Of a stretch of 64,000 nucleotides of DNA, positions 20,024 to 27,515 are shown one piece after another. Below the pieces are notes generated by a model. The model ran no database searches and was not told where the DNA came from. It was given only the letters and a program-made list of their open reading frames with translations. The stretch spans positions 20,624-84,623 of the forward strand of contig NZ_ATYS01000025.1 in NCBI RefSeq assembly GCF_000427805.1. Reading direction: 5' to 3'. The translations under genes were made by a program, and so were the position numbers. How positions within the stretch are numbered: position 1 is the first letter of the stretch; every line of letters starts with the position of its first letter. The DNA comes from Budvicia aquatica DSM 5075 = ATCC 35567. GTDB lineage: Bacteria; Pseudomonadota; Gammaproteobacteria; Enterobacterales; Enterobacteriaceae.

Positions 20024-21580
20024 ATGAGCGTTAAACATAAAGTTTTTGCCAATCTCTATCAGGATTCGGTTTCCCTGATGCAGATATCAGCCCAAATCAG
20101 CAAATTGCCGGGCATTGAGCAAGCGTCTGTAGTGATGGGGACTGACAATAATCTGATCCAACTGCGTGATGCGGGATTAGACAACGGCTGTCAGGCCGGC
20201 CCGAACGATTTAATTATTGCTGTCCGGGGCGATGACGCGGCCTGTGATGAAGCATTAACCATGGCAGAACAGCGACTGAACAGTAAGCCGGAAGAGAGCG
20301 TGGGAGACGGTATCAAGCGGCCAACCTTAGTCAGTCTGGATATGGCACTGGAAACTGAAGCCGGTTCAAATCTGGCATTGATTTCTGTGCCCGGCGACTA
20401 TGCCGCAGCAGAAGCGATTAAGTCGCTGCAGTTGGGTATGAACGTGATGCTGTTCAGCGATAACGTCAGCCTCGAACACGAAAAACAGATCAAAATGCTG
20501 GCCCGTGACAAACACCTGTTGGTGATGGGCCCTGACTGCGGAACCGCCATTATTAACGGTATGCCGTTGGGTTTTGCCAACGTGGTTAAACGCGGTGCTA
20601 TTGGCGTGGTTGCCGCGTCCGGCACGGGTTTACAAGAGGTTAGCTGTCGAATCGACCAGCTTGGCGCCGGTATTTCTCAGGCACTGGGTACCGGTGGTCA
20701 CGATTTACATGAAGAGATCGGCGGTATTTCAATGCTGTTTGGTCTGGATGCGCTGGCTAATGATGCTGAGACTCAGGTAATAGTTCTGATCTCTAAGCCA
20801 CCGGCCCGCCCGGTTGCAGAACAAATTCTTAAACGCGCTCAGGCCTGTGGTAAGCCGGTTGTGGTCAACTTCCTCGGTGCGCAGGCTGACGAAGTCGGCC
20901 TGCCGGGCATTACGCCTGCGGGTACGCTGGCGGATGCTGCTGAAATCGCGGTGGCATTGCTCAATAAGCGCACATTGCCGGAGTCTGTGGCGGTCATCGC
21001 CGATCAAGACCAAGCGATGCTGGCTGAAAGCAGCATGAAGTTAGACGCTCAACGCCAAGAGATTCGTGGCGTATTTGCCGGCGGAACTTTCTGTTATGAA
21101 AGCCAACTGATTTGCCGCCAGCAGGGCTTCGCTGCCTGTTCAAATACGCCCGTGGCCGGTAATACCAAGCTGGCTGATATCTGGCATAGTCAGGGCAATA
21201 CGCTGGTGGATATGGGGGACGACGATTTTACCAACGGTCGCCCGCATCCGATGATTGACCCGACGCTACGTAATCAACGTATTTATCAAGAACTCATCGA
21301 TGTTAAAACCGCCGTGGTGCTGTTTGATTTAGTGCTGGGCTATGGCGCTTCGGCTGAACCGGCCACTGAACTGGTTGAGCTATTAAATCAGGTTCGGGCT
21401 CAGGCCGGAGCTAAAGGGTTACCTCTGCTGATTGCCCACGTCTGCGGTACTGAAGCCGATCCTCAGGTCAGATCTCGCCAGATTGAAGCGCTGTGTCAGG
21501 CCGGCGTTTTAGTGGCCGGTTGTAATGCTCAGGCAGCCCTGTGGGCCAGCCACGTTGCTCACCTTCAGGCTAACAAATAA
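20024..21580 (+). CDS. yahF: FdrA-family protein (YahF-like), acyl-CoA-synthetase fold carbamoyltransferase subunit
   Basis: From the ATG at 20024 the product is 518 aa, close to E. coli YahF (515). The track start at 19979 is TTG and adds 15 poorly conserved residues. Landmarks are YQDSVSLMQIS at the start, NVMLFSDNVSLEHE, VMGPDCGTAIINGMPLGFANVV, ASGTGLQE and GDDDFTNGRPHPMIDPTLRN. The GPDCGT and ASGTG segments resemble the nucleotide/CoA fold of succinyl-CoA-synthetase alpha. With the DUF2877 and DUF1116 partners it likely phosphorolyses an N-carbamoyl compound to carbamoyl phosphate. Confidence 0.87.
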   Translation: MSVKHKVFANLYQDSVSLMQISAQISKLPGIEQASVVMGTDNNLIQLRDAGLDNGCQAGPNDLIIAVRGDDAACDEALTMAEQRLNSKPEESVGDGIKRPTLVSLDMALETEAGSNLALISVPGDYAAAEAIKSLQLGMNVMLFSDNVSLEHEKQIKMLARDKHLLVMGPDCGTAIINGMPLGFANVVKRGAIGVVAASGTGLQEVSCRIDQLGAGISQALGTGGHDLHEEIGGISMLFGLDALANDAETQVIVLISKPPARPVAEQILKRAQACGKPVVVNFLGAQADEVGLPGITPAGTLADAAEIAVALLNKRTLPESVAVIADQDQAMLAESSMKLDAQRQEIRGVFAGGTFCYESQLICRQQGFAACSNTPVAGNTKLADIWHSQGNTLVDMGDDDFTNGRPHPMIDPTLRNQRIYQELIDVKTAVVLFDLVLGYGASAEPATELVELLNQVRAQAGAKGLPLLIAHVCGTEADPQVRSRQIEALCQAGVLVAGCNAQAALWASHVAHLQANK

Positions 21581-21591
21581 CGGAGTCCATG

Positions 21592-23031
21592 ATGAACGAA
21601 CTATTTAGTCAACCGCTGAAAGTGATTAACGCCGGTCTGGCCAGCTTTGCCGATAACTTAAAACAGGCAGGCGGTGATGTGATTAACCTAAGTTGGCAGC
21701 CACCGGCGCTGGGTAATGTCAAAGCGGGTTTGGATTTAGCCTGGTTAATGCGCCACCCACTGGTCGAGCAGGCCAATCAACAGGCATTCCAACAATATCT
21801 CAGTGCTCAGCCGGTATTAACCGACGTGATGTTAGCGCGTGAAGCCATTGCTGAAATGGCTCAGCGTAAGTTGATTCTACATTCAGGACCGCCGATTGCG
21901 TGGCCGGATATGTGTGGCCCGGTTAAAGGAGCCATCATCGGCGCCATCCTGTTTGAAGGATGGGCGACCAGCCACCAAGCGGCAGAGAAACTGATAACAG
22001 ACGGCAAGATAGATCTTGAACCTTGTCACCACTATCAGGCAGTCGGGCCGATGGCCGGTATTATCAGCCCGTCGATGCCGCTGTGGGTGATTGAAAATAA
22101 AAATAACGGTCGCCGCTCTTTCTGTAACTTCAACGAAGGCTTAGGCAAAGTTCTGCGTTTTGGTGCTAATAACGATGAAGTGCTTAATCGTCTGCACTGG
22201 ATGGCCGATGAGCTGGCACCGGCACTGAAAAAAGCGGTACAGGTTCTGGGTGAGCTGGAGCTCAAACCGTTGATGGCTCAGGCGCTACATATGGGCGATG
22301 AAGTCCATAACCGTAATGCAGCGGCGACCGGGCTGCTGATTAAACGCCTGATCCCGGCGCTGTTGGACAGCGGTTTACCGCTCGACCAGCTTCAGCGGGT
22401 TATGGCATTTCTTGTCAGTAATGACCACTTCTTCCTTAATTTATCGATGGCAGCCTGTAAGTCGATGATGGACGCTGCGGCTAACGTGCCGTTCAGTTCG
22501 ATGGTGACCGTTATGGCGCGTAACGGCGTGAACTTCGGTATCCGCCTGTCAGGTACCGGCGACCAGTGGTTCCAGGCTCCGGCCAACCCAATTGATGGTC
22601 TGTTCTTCCCGGGCTATAGCGTAGACGATGCCACCGCTGACTTGGGCGATAGCGCGATTACTGAAACCGCAGGGGTAGGAGGATTTGCCATGGCGTCTTC
22701 TCCGGCCATTGTGAAGTTTGTTGGCGGAACGCCGGCGGACGCCACCAATAATAGCCGCCGTATGCAGGCAATCACCTTAGGCGGAAATCCGGCCTTCACT
22801 TTACCCGCATTGAACTTTGCACCAACGGCTGCCGGTATTGATGCACGCAAAGTGGTCGACCGCGGCATTCTGCCGATTATCAATACCGGTATTGCCCATA
22901 AGATGGCTGGCGTAGGTCAGATTGGTGCAGGAATTACTACCGCACCGATGCCGGGCTTTGTTGAAGCCATTATGGCGCTGGCCGAAAAGGTCAGAGAGCA
23001 TGATCAGAAAAACGGTAGGAAAGCATCATGA
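21592..23031 (+). CDS. yahG: DUF1116 protein (YahG-like), carbamoyltransferase subunit
   Basis: This 479-aa protein closely follows E. coli YahG/YlbE: PLKVINAGLASFAD at the start, LHSGPPIAWPDMCGPVKGAIIGAILFEGWA, CHHYQAVGPMAGIISPSMPLWVIEN and a C-terminal region VVDRGILPIINTGIAHK. Two ATGs are adjacent (21589, 21592); the second has better spacing from GGAG at 21582. The gene starts about 10 bp after the FdrA-type gene and overlaps the carbamate kinase start by 4 bp (ATGA), so all are translationally linked. In the E. coli allantoin set the homologue is a subunit of the oxamate-forming transferase. Confidence 0.88.
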   Translation: MNELFSQPLKVINAGLASFADNLKQAGGDVINLSWQPPALGNVKAGLDLAWLMRHPLVEQANQQAFQQYLSAQPVLTDVMLAREAIAEMAQRKLILHSGPPIAWPDMCGPVKGAIIGAILFEGWATSHQAAEKLITDGKIDLEPCHHYQAVGPMAGIISPSMPLWVIENKNNGRRSFCNFNEGLGKVLRFGANNDEVLNRLHWMADELAPALKKAVQVLGELELKPLMAQALHMGDEVHNRNAAATGLLIKRLIPALLDSGLPLDQLQRVMAFLVSNDHFFLNLSMAACKSMMDAAANVPFSSMVTVMARNGVNFGIRLSGTGDQWFQAPANPIDGLFFPGYSVDDATADLGDSAITETAGVGGFAMASSPAIVKFVGGTPADATNNSRRMQAITLGGNPAFTLPALNFAPTAAGIDARKVVDRGILPIINTGIAHKMAGVGQIGAGITTAPMPGFVEAIMALAEKVREHDQKNGRKAS

Positions 23032-23987
23032 CTAAACCTTTAGCGATAGTGGCCGTCGGCGGCAATGCCCTGATCCTTGACGATCGGCACAACAGTATTC
23101 CGGATCAGTATCAGTCGGTAATCGAAAGCGTTCAGCATATTGCTGAAATGATTGAAGCCGGCTGGGACCTCGTCATTACTCATGGCAATGGCCCTCAGGT
23201 TGGCTTTATTTTACGCCGCTCTGAAATGTCGCAAACGGAAGTCGCTCCGGTACCTTTGGACTACGCGGTGGGTGATACCCAAGGGGCGATTGGCTATATG
23301 TTCCAGAAGGCACTGAACAACGAGCTTCAGCGTCGGGGGATCAATAAGCCGGTAGTGGCAATAGTTACTCAAACCCTAGTCAATTCTGAAGATCCTGCCT
23401 TTGGTCAGCCGACAAAACCGATCGGCGCCTTTTTCGATTTAGAGACTGCCCAGCAGCGTCAGCAAGAGTTGGGCTGGACCATGATGGAAGATGCGGGCCG
23501 CGGCTGGCGCCGTACCGTAGCCTCACCTCAACCATTAGAAATTATTGAGCACGGTGTTATCGCCAGTTTGCTGGCTCAGGGGTGTGTGGTTATAGCCTGC
23601 GGCGGCGGTGGTATTCCGGTTATCCGTCATGCAGATAAACAGCTGAGCGGCGTTGAAGCAGTCATCGATAAAGATCTGGCTTCCGCACTGTTGGCGGAAC
23701 AGCTGGGAGCAGACCTGCTGTTGATCCCGACCGGCGTAGAGCAGGTGGCGGTTAATTTCGGCCAGCCGGATCAGCGCTGGTTAAGCAACTTAACCATGGA
23801 TGAAGCGCAGGCGTTGATTGATCAGAACCAGTTTGGTGCCGGCAGTATGTTGCCGAAAGTCGAAGCCATTATGCGTTTTATTGCCCATAACCAGAAACAG
23901 GGCAAAGCCAGTAGCGGTTTGATTACCAGCCCGGAGGCGATTAAGCGGGCGTTGGCGCATAAAACCGGGACGTGGATATCGTCGTAA
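23028..23987 (+). CDS. Carbamate kinase
   Basis: This 319-aa enzyme of the amino-acid kinase family shows AVGGNALI at residues 9-16, ITHGNGPQVGFILRR, ACGGGGIPVI and a C-terminal LPKVEAIMRFI. It converts carbamoyl phosphate and ADP to ATP and carbamate, which decays to ammonia and CO2. It overlaps the DUF1116 gene by 4 bp, so it should consume the carbamoyl phosphate made by the preceding complex. E. coli counterparts in equivalent positions are YbcF and YahI. No arginine deiminase genes are nearby, so an arcC role is unlikely. Confidence 0.9.
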   Translation: MTKPLAIVAVGGNALILDDRHNSIPDQYQSVIESVQHIAEMIEAGWDLVITHGNGPQVGFILRRSEMSQTEVAPVPLDYAVGDTQGAIGYMFQKALNNELQRRGINKPVVAIVTQTLVNSEDPAFGQPTKPIGAFFDLETAQQRQQELGWTMMEDAGRGWRRTVASPQPLEIIEHGVIASLLAQGCVVIACGGGGIPVIRHADKQLSGVEAVIDKDLASALLAEQLGADLLLIPTGVEQVAVNFGQPDQRWLSNLTMDEAQALIDQNQFGAGSMLPKVEAIMRFIAHNQKQGKASSGLITSPEAIKRALAHKTGTWISS

Positions 23988-24131
23988 TTTGAAGCGCTGT
24001 TCTTCAGAAAATTACTGACTAAATGGCCAATTGAATATTTGCGTAGATTTCGTCCGCAATAAAGGCGCCGGAATATTCACTTTTTCTGGCGGCGAAGGGC
24101 GATGTTTATGAGATTAGTGAGCGTCAGGGCT

Positions 24132-24166
24132 AGGATTACAGGCTACAGGAAGTAGCCTGTAATCCT
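24132..24166 (+). other. Perfect 15-bp hairpin in the ureide operon
   Basis: AGGATTACAGGCTAC pairs perfectly with GTAGCCTGTAATCCT around a 5-base loop (AGGAA). It lies in the 271-bp gap between the carbamate kinase gene and the next gene. Only CTCCTTTCG follows, so it is a weak candidate for a terminator. It may be an attenuator, an mRNA-stabilising structure or a protein-binding dyad separating two expression units. Confidence 0.55.
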
Positions 24167-24258
24167 CTCCTTTCGTTCGAATTTTTAGACCAACAAATTC
24201 AGCGGTGACCTTGCGAGGATCATCGCTAACTAAATCATGACTTAACAGGAGATTTATT

Positions 24259-24651
24259 ATGGCAGCAACAACGCTGTTAGCCGTTAACGGAACGCTGATG
24301 CGCGGTCTGGAACTTAACCCAAATATGCTAAAAGCCGGTGGCGTGTTTGTGCGTGAAGATAAAACCGATGCTCATTACCGTATATGGACGATTAACGATC
24401 GTCATCCGGGCATGATTCGGGTGACTGAAGGCGGAACGTCCGTTGCGCTGGAGATCTGGCAACTACCGATGGCTTCTTTTGCCGATCTGCTTGCCAGCGA
24501 ACCTGCCGGGCTGGCGATTGGTAAGGTTAAACTACAGGACGGTAGTGAAGTGCTGGGCGTTCTGGCAGAACCTTGGTTAGTTGAAGGCCAGAAAGAGATC
24601 ACCGACTTAGGCTGCTGGCGTAAATATACCGGCCATTATCAACTAAGCTGA
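24259..24651 (+). CDS. Stand-alone allophanate-hydrolase C-terminal-like domain protein
   Basis: This small 130-aa protein starts TLLAVNGTLMRGLELNPNM and contains DAHYRIWTINDRHPGMIRV, with a gamma-glutamylcyclotransferase-like fold pattern. I recognise it as resembling the C-terminal domain of allophanate hydrolase (AtzF_C), here encoded alone without the amidase domain. In full-length enzymes that domain takes part in the decarboxylation of N-carboxycarbamate. AGGAG lies 9 bases before the ATG. It is followed 25 bp later by a permease gene. Its presence supports an allophanate-like intermediate. The family assignment is from pattern memory. Confidence 0.7.
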   Translation: MAATTLLAVNGTLMRGLELNPNMLKAGGVFVREDKTDAHYRIWTINDRHPGMIRVTEGGTSVALEIWQLPMASFADLLASEPAGLAIGKVKLQDGSEVLGVLAEPWLVEGQKEITDLGCWRKYTGHYQLS

Positions 24652-24676
24652 GCACAACGACACGAAGGAATATCGT

Positions 24677-25909
24677 ATGCGTAAGACTAATGAAAATTTG
24701 GACACGGCTTCTGGCTATCGTATTGCCATGATCATGCTGGGTATTGCCGTTACGCCCGTACTGCTTTCGTCATCCAGTTTAGGTAACCAGCTGTCTGGCC
24801 CTGAATTAATTAAAGTCGTGGGTATTGGCGGATTTATTCTGGCCATTATTGCTTCTATTACTATCTGTGTCGGTGAAAAAGCCCGTTTACCGACCTACGG
24901 TATTGTTAAATATCCGTTTGGTGAGCAGGGCGCAGTGGCGATCAATATCCTGATGGCTATCAGCCTGTTCGGCTGGATTGCGGTAACGGCCAATATGTTC
25001 GGCCATTCGGTTCATGATTTGCTGGCTCCCTATATTGACCTGCCGGTTCCTTTGCTGGTGGCATTGGGCTGCGTGATTTTTGTTTGTTCTACCGCATTCG
25101 GCTTTGCCGTTTTAGGTAAGGTGGCCCAGTTTGCCGTTCCGGTTATTGCCTTTATGCTTTGCTATATTTTATACGTTGCGACTCACGGCGAGCCTATTGT
25201 TGTTGAGACGCTAAGCAGTATGAATACCGGCGTCGCAATCTCATCGGTGGTGGGGACCATTATTGTTCTGGTCGCTACCTTGCCTGATTTTGGCAGCTTT
25301 GTGCATAACCGTAAGCATGCGCTGATAGCTTCAGTTCTGACGTTCTTTGTGATTTATCCGCTGCTTTATTGGGCGGGCGCTATGCCAAGTGCATTAACCG
25401 GTCAAGGCTCTCTGTTAGGAGCGATGGCGATGTTTGGTGCGGTATTACCGGCTGCGCTGTTACTAATTTTTGCTACCGTCACCGGCAACGCCGGCAATAT
25501 GTTCCAAGGTACTCTGGTAGTTTCTACTCTGTTAGCGCGTTTTCCTAAGTGGCAGATTACCATTGCGCTGGGCGTTTTAGCGGCGATTGTCGGTAGTATG
25601 GATATTATGGCGTGGTTTATTCCATTCCTATTATTCTTAGGTATTGCAACACCGCCGGTGGCCGGTATCTATATTGCTGACTTCTTTATGTATCGCCGCG
25701 GCGGATATGATGAAGCATTGCTGGCCAGTGAACCAAAAGTAAAAGTGCTGACGTTCGTGGCCTGGATTATTGGTTCTCTGGTCGGGTTTATGACGGTCAA
25801 CGGCGTATTTACCTTAACCACTATCCCTTCGGTAGATTCGATTCTAGTGGCCTGTATTTGTTATATGGTGCTGAGCCGGGTTGGCGGCGCTAAGAAGGTT
25901 ACTGCCTAG
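24677..25909 (+). CDS. NCS1-family permease (cytosine/purine-permease type)
   Basis: This 410-aa inner-membrane transporter has about 12 helices. The N-terminal part (GYRIAMIMLGIAVTPVLLSSSSLGNQL), TYGIVKYPFGEQGAVAINILMAISLFGW, and DFGSFVHNRKHALIAS in the middle match the CodB/purine-cytosine-permease branch of NCS1. Such carriers import nucleobases, allantoin or related ureides with H+ or Na+. GAAGGA precedes the ATG. As the last gene of the run it probably brings in the ureide substrate. The exact substrate cannot be read. Confidence 0.87.
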   Translation: MRKTNENLDTASGYRIAMIMLGIAVTPVLLSSSSLGNQLSGPELIKVVGIGGFILAIIASITICVGEKARLPTYGIVKYPFGEQGAVAINILMAISLFGWIAVTANMFGHSVHDLLAPYIDLPVPLLVALGCVIFVCSTAFGFAVLGKVAQFAVPVIAFMLCYILYVATHGEPIVVETLSSMNTGVAISSVVGTIIVLVATLPDFGSFVHNRKHALIASVLTFFVIYPLLYWAGAMPSALTGQGSLLGAMAMFGAVLPAALLLIFATVTGNAGNMFQGTLVVSTLLARFPKWQITIALGVLAAIVGSMDIMAWFIPFLLFLGIATPPVAGIYIADFFMYRRGGYDEALLASEPKVKVLTFVAWIIGSLVGFMTVNGVFTLTTIPSVDSILVACICYMVLSRVGGAKKVTA

Positions 25910-25979
25910 GTGGTGGCTGGGTTTATTATTTATAATGGATACCTAATAAGCCTAAATTCACATTTAAACTTAAATATTC

Positions 25980-26460
25980 GTCATCCCCGTGAAAACGGGG
26001 ATTCAGGTTTTAGCTAACAAGCTAACTCTCGGCCTAAGGACTAGACTCCGTTTTTCAACGGTGTGACGAAGAAGTTTCCTCCACCCTCGCCATCCTCGCG
26101 AAAGCGAGGATCCAGGTTTTATAGCTGACAAGCTAACTCCCGGCCTAAGGACTGGACCCCGTTTTTCAACGGTGTGACGAAGATGTTTCTCCCGTTCTCG
26201 TCATCCTCGCGAAAGCGAGGATCCAGATTTTAGCTAACAAGCTAACTCTCGGCCTAAGGACTGGACTCCGTTTTTCAACGGGGTGACGAAGAAGTTTCCT
26301 CCGCCCTCGTCATCCTCGCGAAAGCGTGGATCCAGGTTTTAGCTAACAAGCTAACTCTCGACTTAAGGACTGGGCCCCGTTTTTCAACGGTGTGACGACA
26401 GGGTTCCTTTCTCCGTCATCCTCGCGCAGCGAATCATCCGGATTTTGGCTAACTAACCAC
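25980..26460. repeat. Tandem array of a palindromic intergenic repeat (locus 1: four units plus a partial)
   Basis: Units start at 25980, 26089, 26200, 26309 and, truncated, 26415 (periods 109, 111, 109 and 106). Each begins GTCATCCCCGTGAAAACGGGGAT or the CTCGCGAAAGCGAG variant, continues GGTTTTAGCTAACAAGCTAACT and ends CCGTTTTTCAACGGTGTGACGA. Both ends can fold as separate hairpins and are inverted with respect to each other (GTCATCC...GGtGTGAC). The same family recurs at 43136, 53295 and 63624. The array fills most of the 632-bp gap after the permease gene and holds no gene. Confidence 0.85.
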
Positions 26461-26541
26461 ACTTAGCTTAATATGGTGCAATCCACGACTAAATCGACAT
26501 AAGCGTTAAGCATTACGGGTTCAATAGGGAGCGCAACTACC

Positions 26542-27321
26542 TTGATTAAGCATCCATCGCCTGAAGTAAATAACAATATTTCCGATAATCCGACCATTAG
26601 CGGTTTTCCATCCATTCTCTTAGGGCAACTTCAGATTAGTGCCGAAGATGCGAAGGCGAACGGTGCAATATCAGCGCGCAGTATTACCGTGTTCGGGGCT
26701 AAGGTTGATACCGGACAAATGTGGAATAACATAAAACTCTTTCGCAATGAGCTACTGGTGGTTGACGACACGGGAAGCACGCGAACAGAATATCAACTTG
26801 CTCAACATAATAACTGTGTTTACAGCGTGCCCAACGATCAAGTCTGCGAAGAAATGGGCGATATGTTTGATATCGGTAAAATTCGCTGCTTACGCCGGCC
26901 GCCTAAATGGAAACATGCTGACGCCAGTATCCCCATGCTCGGTGGTGATACCCTGTTGTTCCTTGGACAGTTCTATGCCGCTAAGTCAAAACTGATGAAC
27001 CAATATTTTGGTAGCGGCCAAAGCATTTATCTATTTACCTTGGCAAGCGGTGATACTCTAAAATTCCAAGCGTTTATGCAGGATACCAGCGAGCAAACGG
27101 CTGAAGATCATTATCGTTTGGAAGAGCAGATGATGGCGTTCGATAGCCACTACAAGCACATTGATGAGGTAGAAATCTTAATAAAAGCAGGAGACAAGTA
27201 CCTTCATCAGTATATTGCAGAACATAAACGTAGCGGTAAGGAGATACTGACCGTTCTGCTTCAATACGCGAAAACAAAAAGTCTTAAACAGCAGATACTC
27301 AAGCGCTTGGCGCTGGCCTAA
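26542..27321 (+). CDS. Uncharacterised protein
   Basis: I do not recognise this 259-aa protein. It lacks a signal peptide and transmembrane helices. It contains SITVFGAKVDTGQMWNN, GDTLLFLGQFYAAKSKL and an acidic, helix-rich C-terminal half from about residue 180. The track start is TTG with AGGGA about 11 bases upstream; the next in-frame Met is about residue 59, so the TTG start is likely if the N-terminus is real. It lies between a repeat array and a duplicated terminator segment, in a region that looks accessory. Confidence 0.55.
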   Translation: MIKHPSPEVNNNISDNPTISGFPSILLGQLQISAEDAKANGAISARSITVFGAKVDTGQMWNNIKLFRNELLVVDDTGSTRTEYQLAQHNNCVYSVPNDQVCEEMGDMFDIGKIRCLRRPPKWKHADASIPMLGGDTLLFLGQFYAAKSKLMNQYFGSGQSIYLFTLASGDTLKFQAFMQDTSEQTAEDHYRLEEQMMAFDSHYKHIDEVEILIKAGDKYLHQYIAEHKRSGKEILTVLLQYAKTKSLKQQILKRLALA

Positions 27322-27379
27322 CCTTAACAATATAGATAAGCCAACATCGCCTAATTATATCGATGCTGGCTTATTTCAA

Positions 27380-27435
27380 GGAGCCAGCGGCTCCCTATAT
27401 TATATTCACTATCTTGCCGGTTAGCTCGGAACAGC
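27380..27435. repeat. Upstream copy of a 56-bp direct repeat (duplicated eptB 3' end and terminator)
   Basis: This 56-bp segment matches 29145-29200 with one mismatch. It contains the hairpin GGAGCCAGCGGCTCC and, at its right end, the last codons plus stop of eptB as antisense sequence. It is a detached copy: no eptB body follows it. It also probably serves as terminator for the gene ending at 27321. Confidence 0.8.
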
Positions 27436-27515
27436 CACACCAGACTCAGAAATATGAGAGAATGTAAAACCACTGGTACCTATTGCGGGTACATTCTAAA
27501 TAAAGAGCGGCGACG

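Noticed and set aside
25980..26460. CRISPR-like regular repeats
   Set aside because: The ~110-bp units are repeated along their full length with only short spacers of similar sequence; there are no unique spacers and no cas genes.
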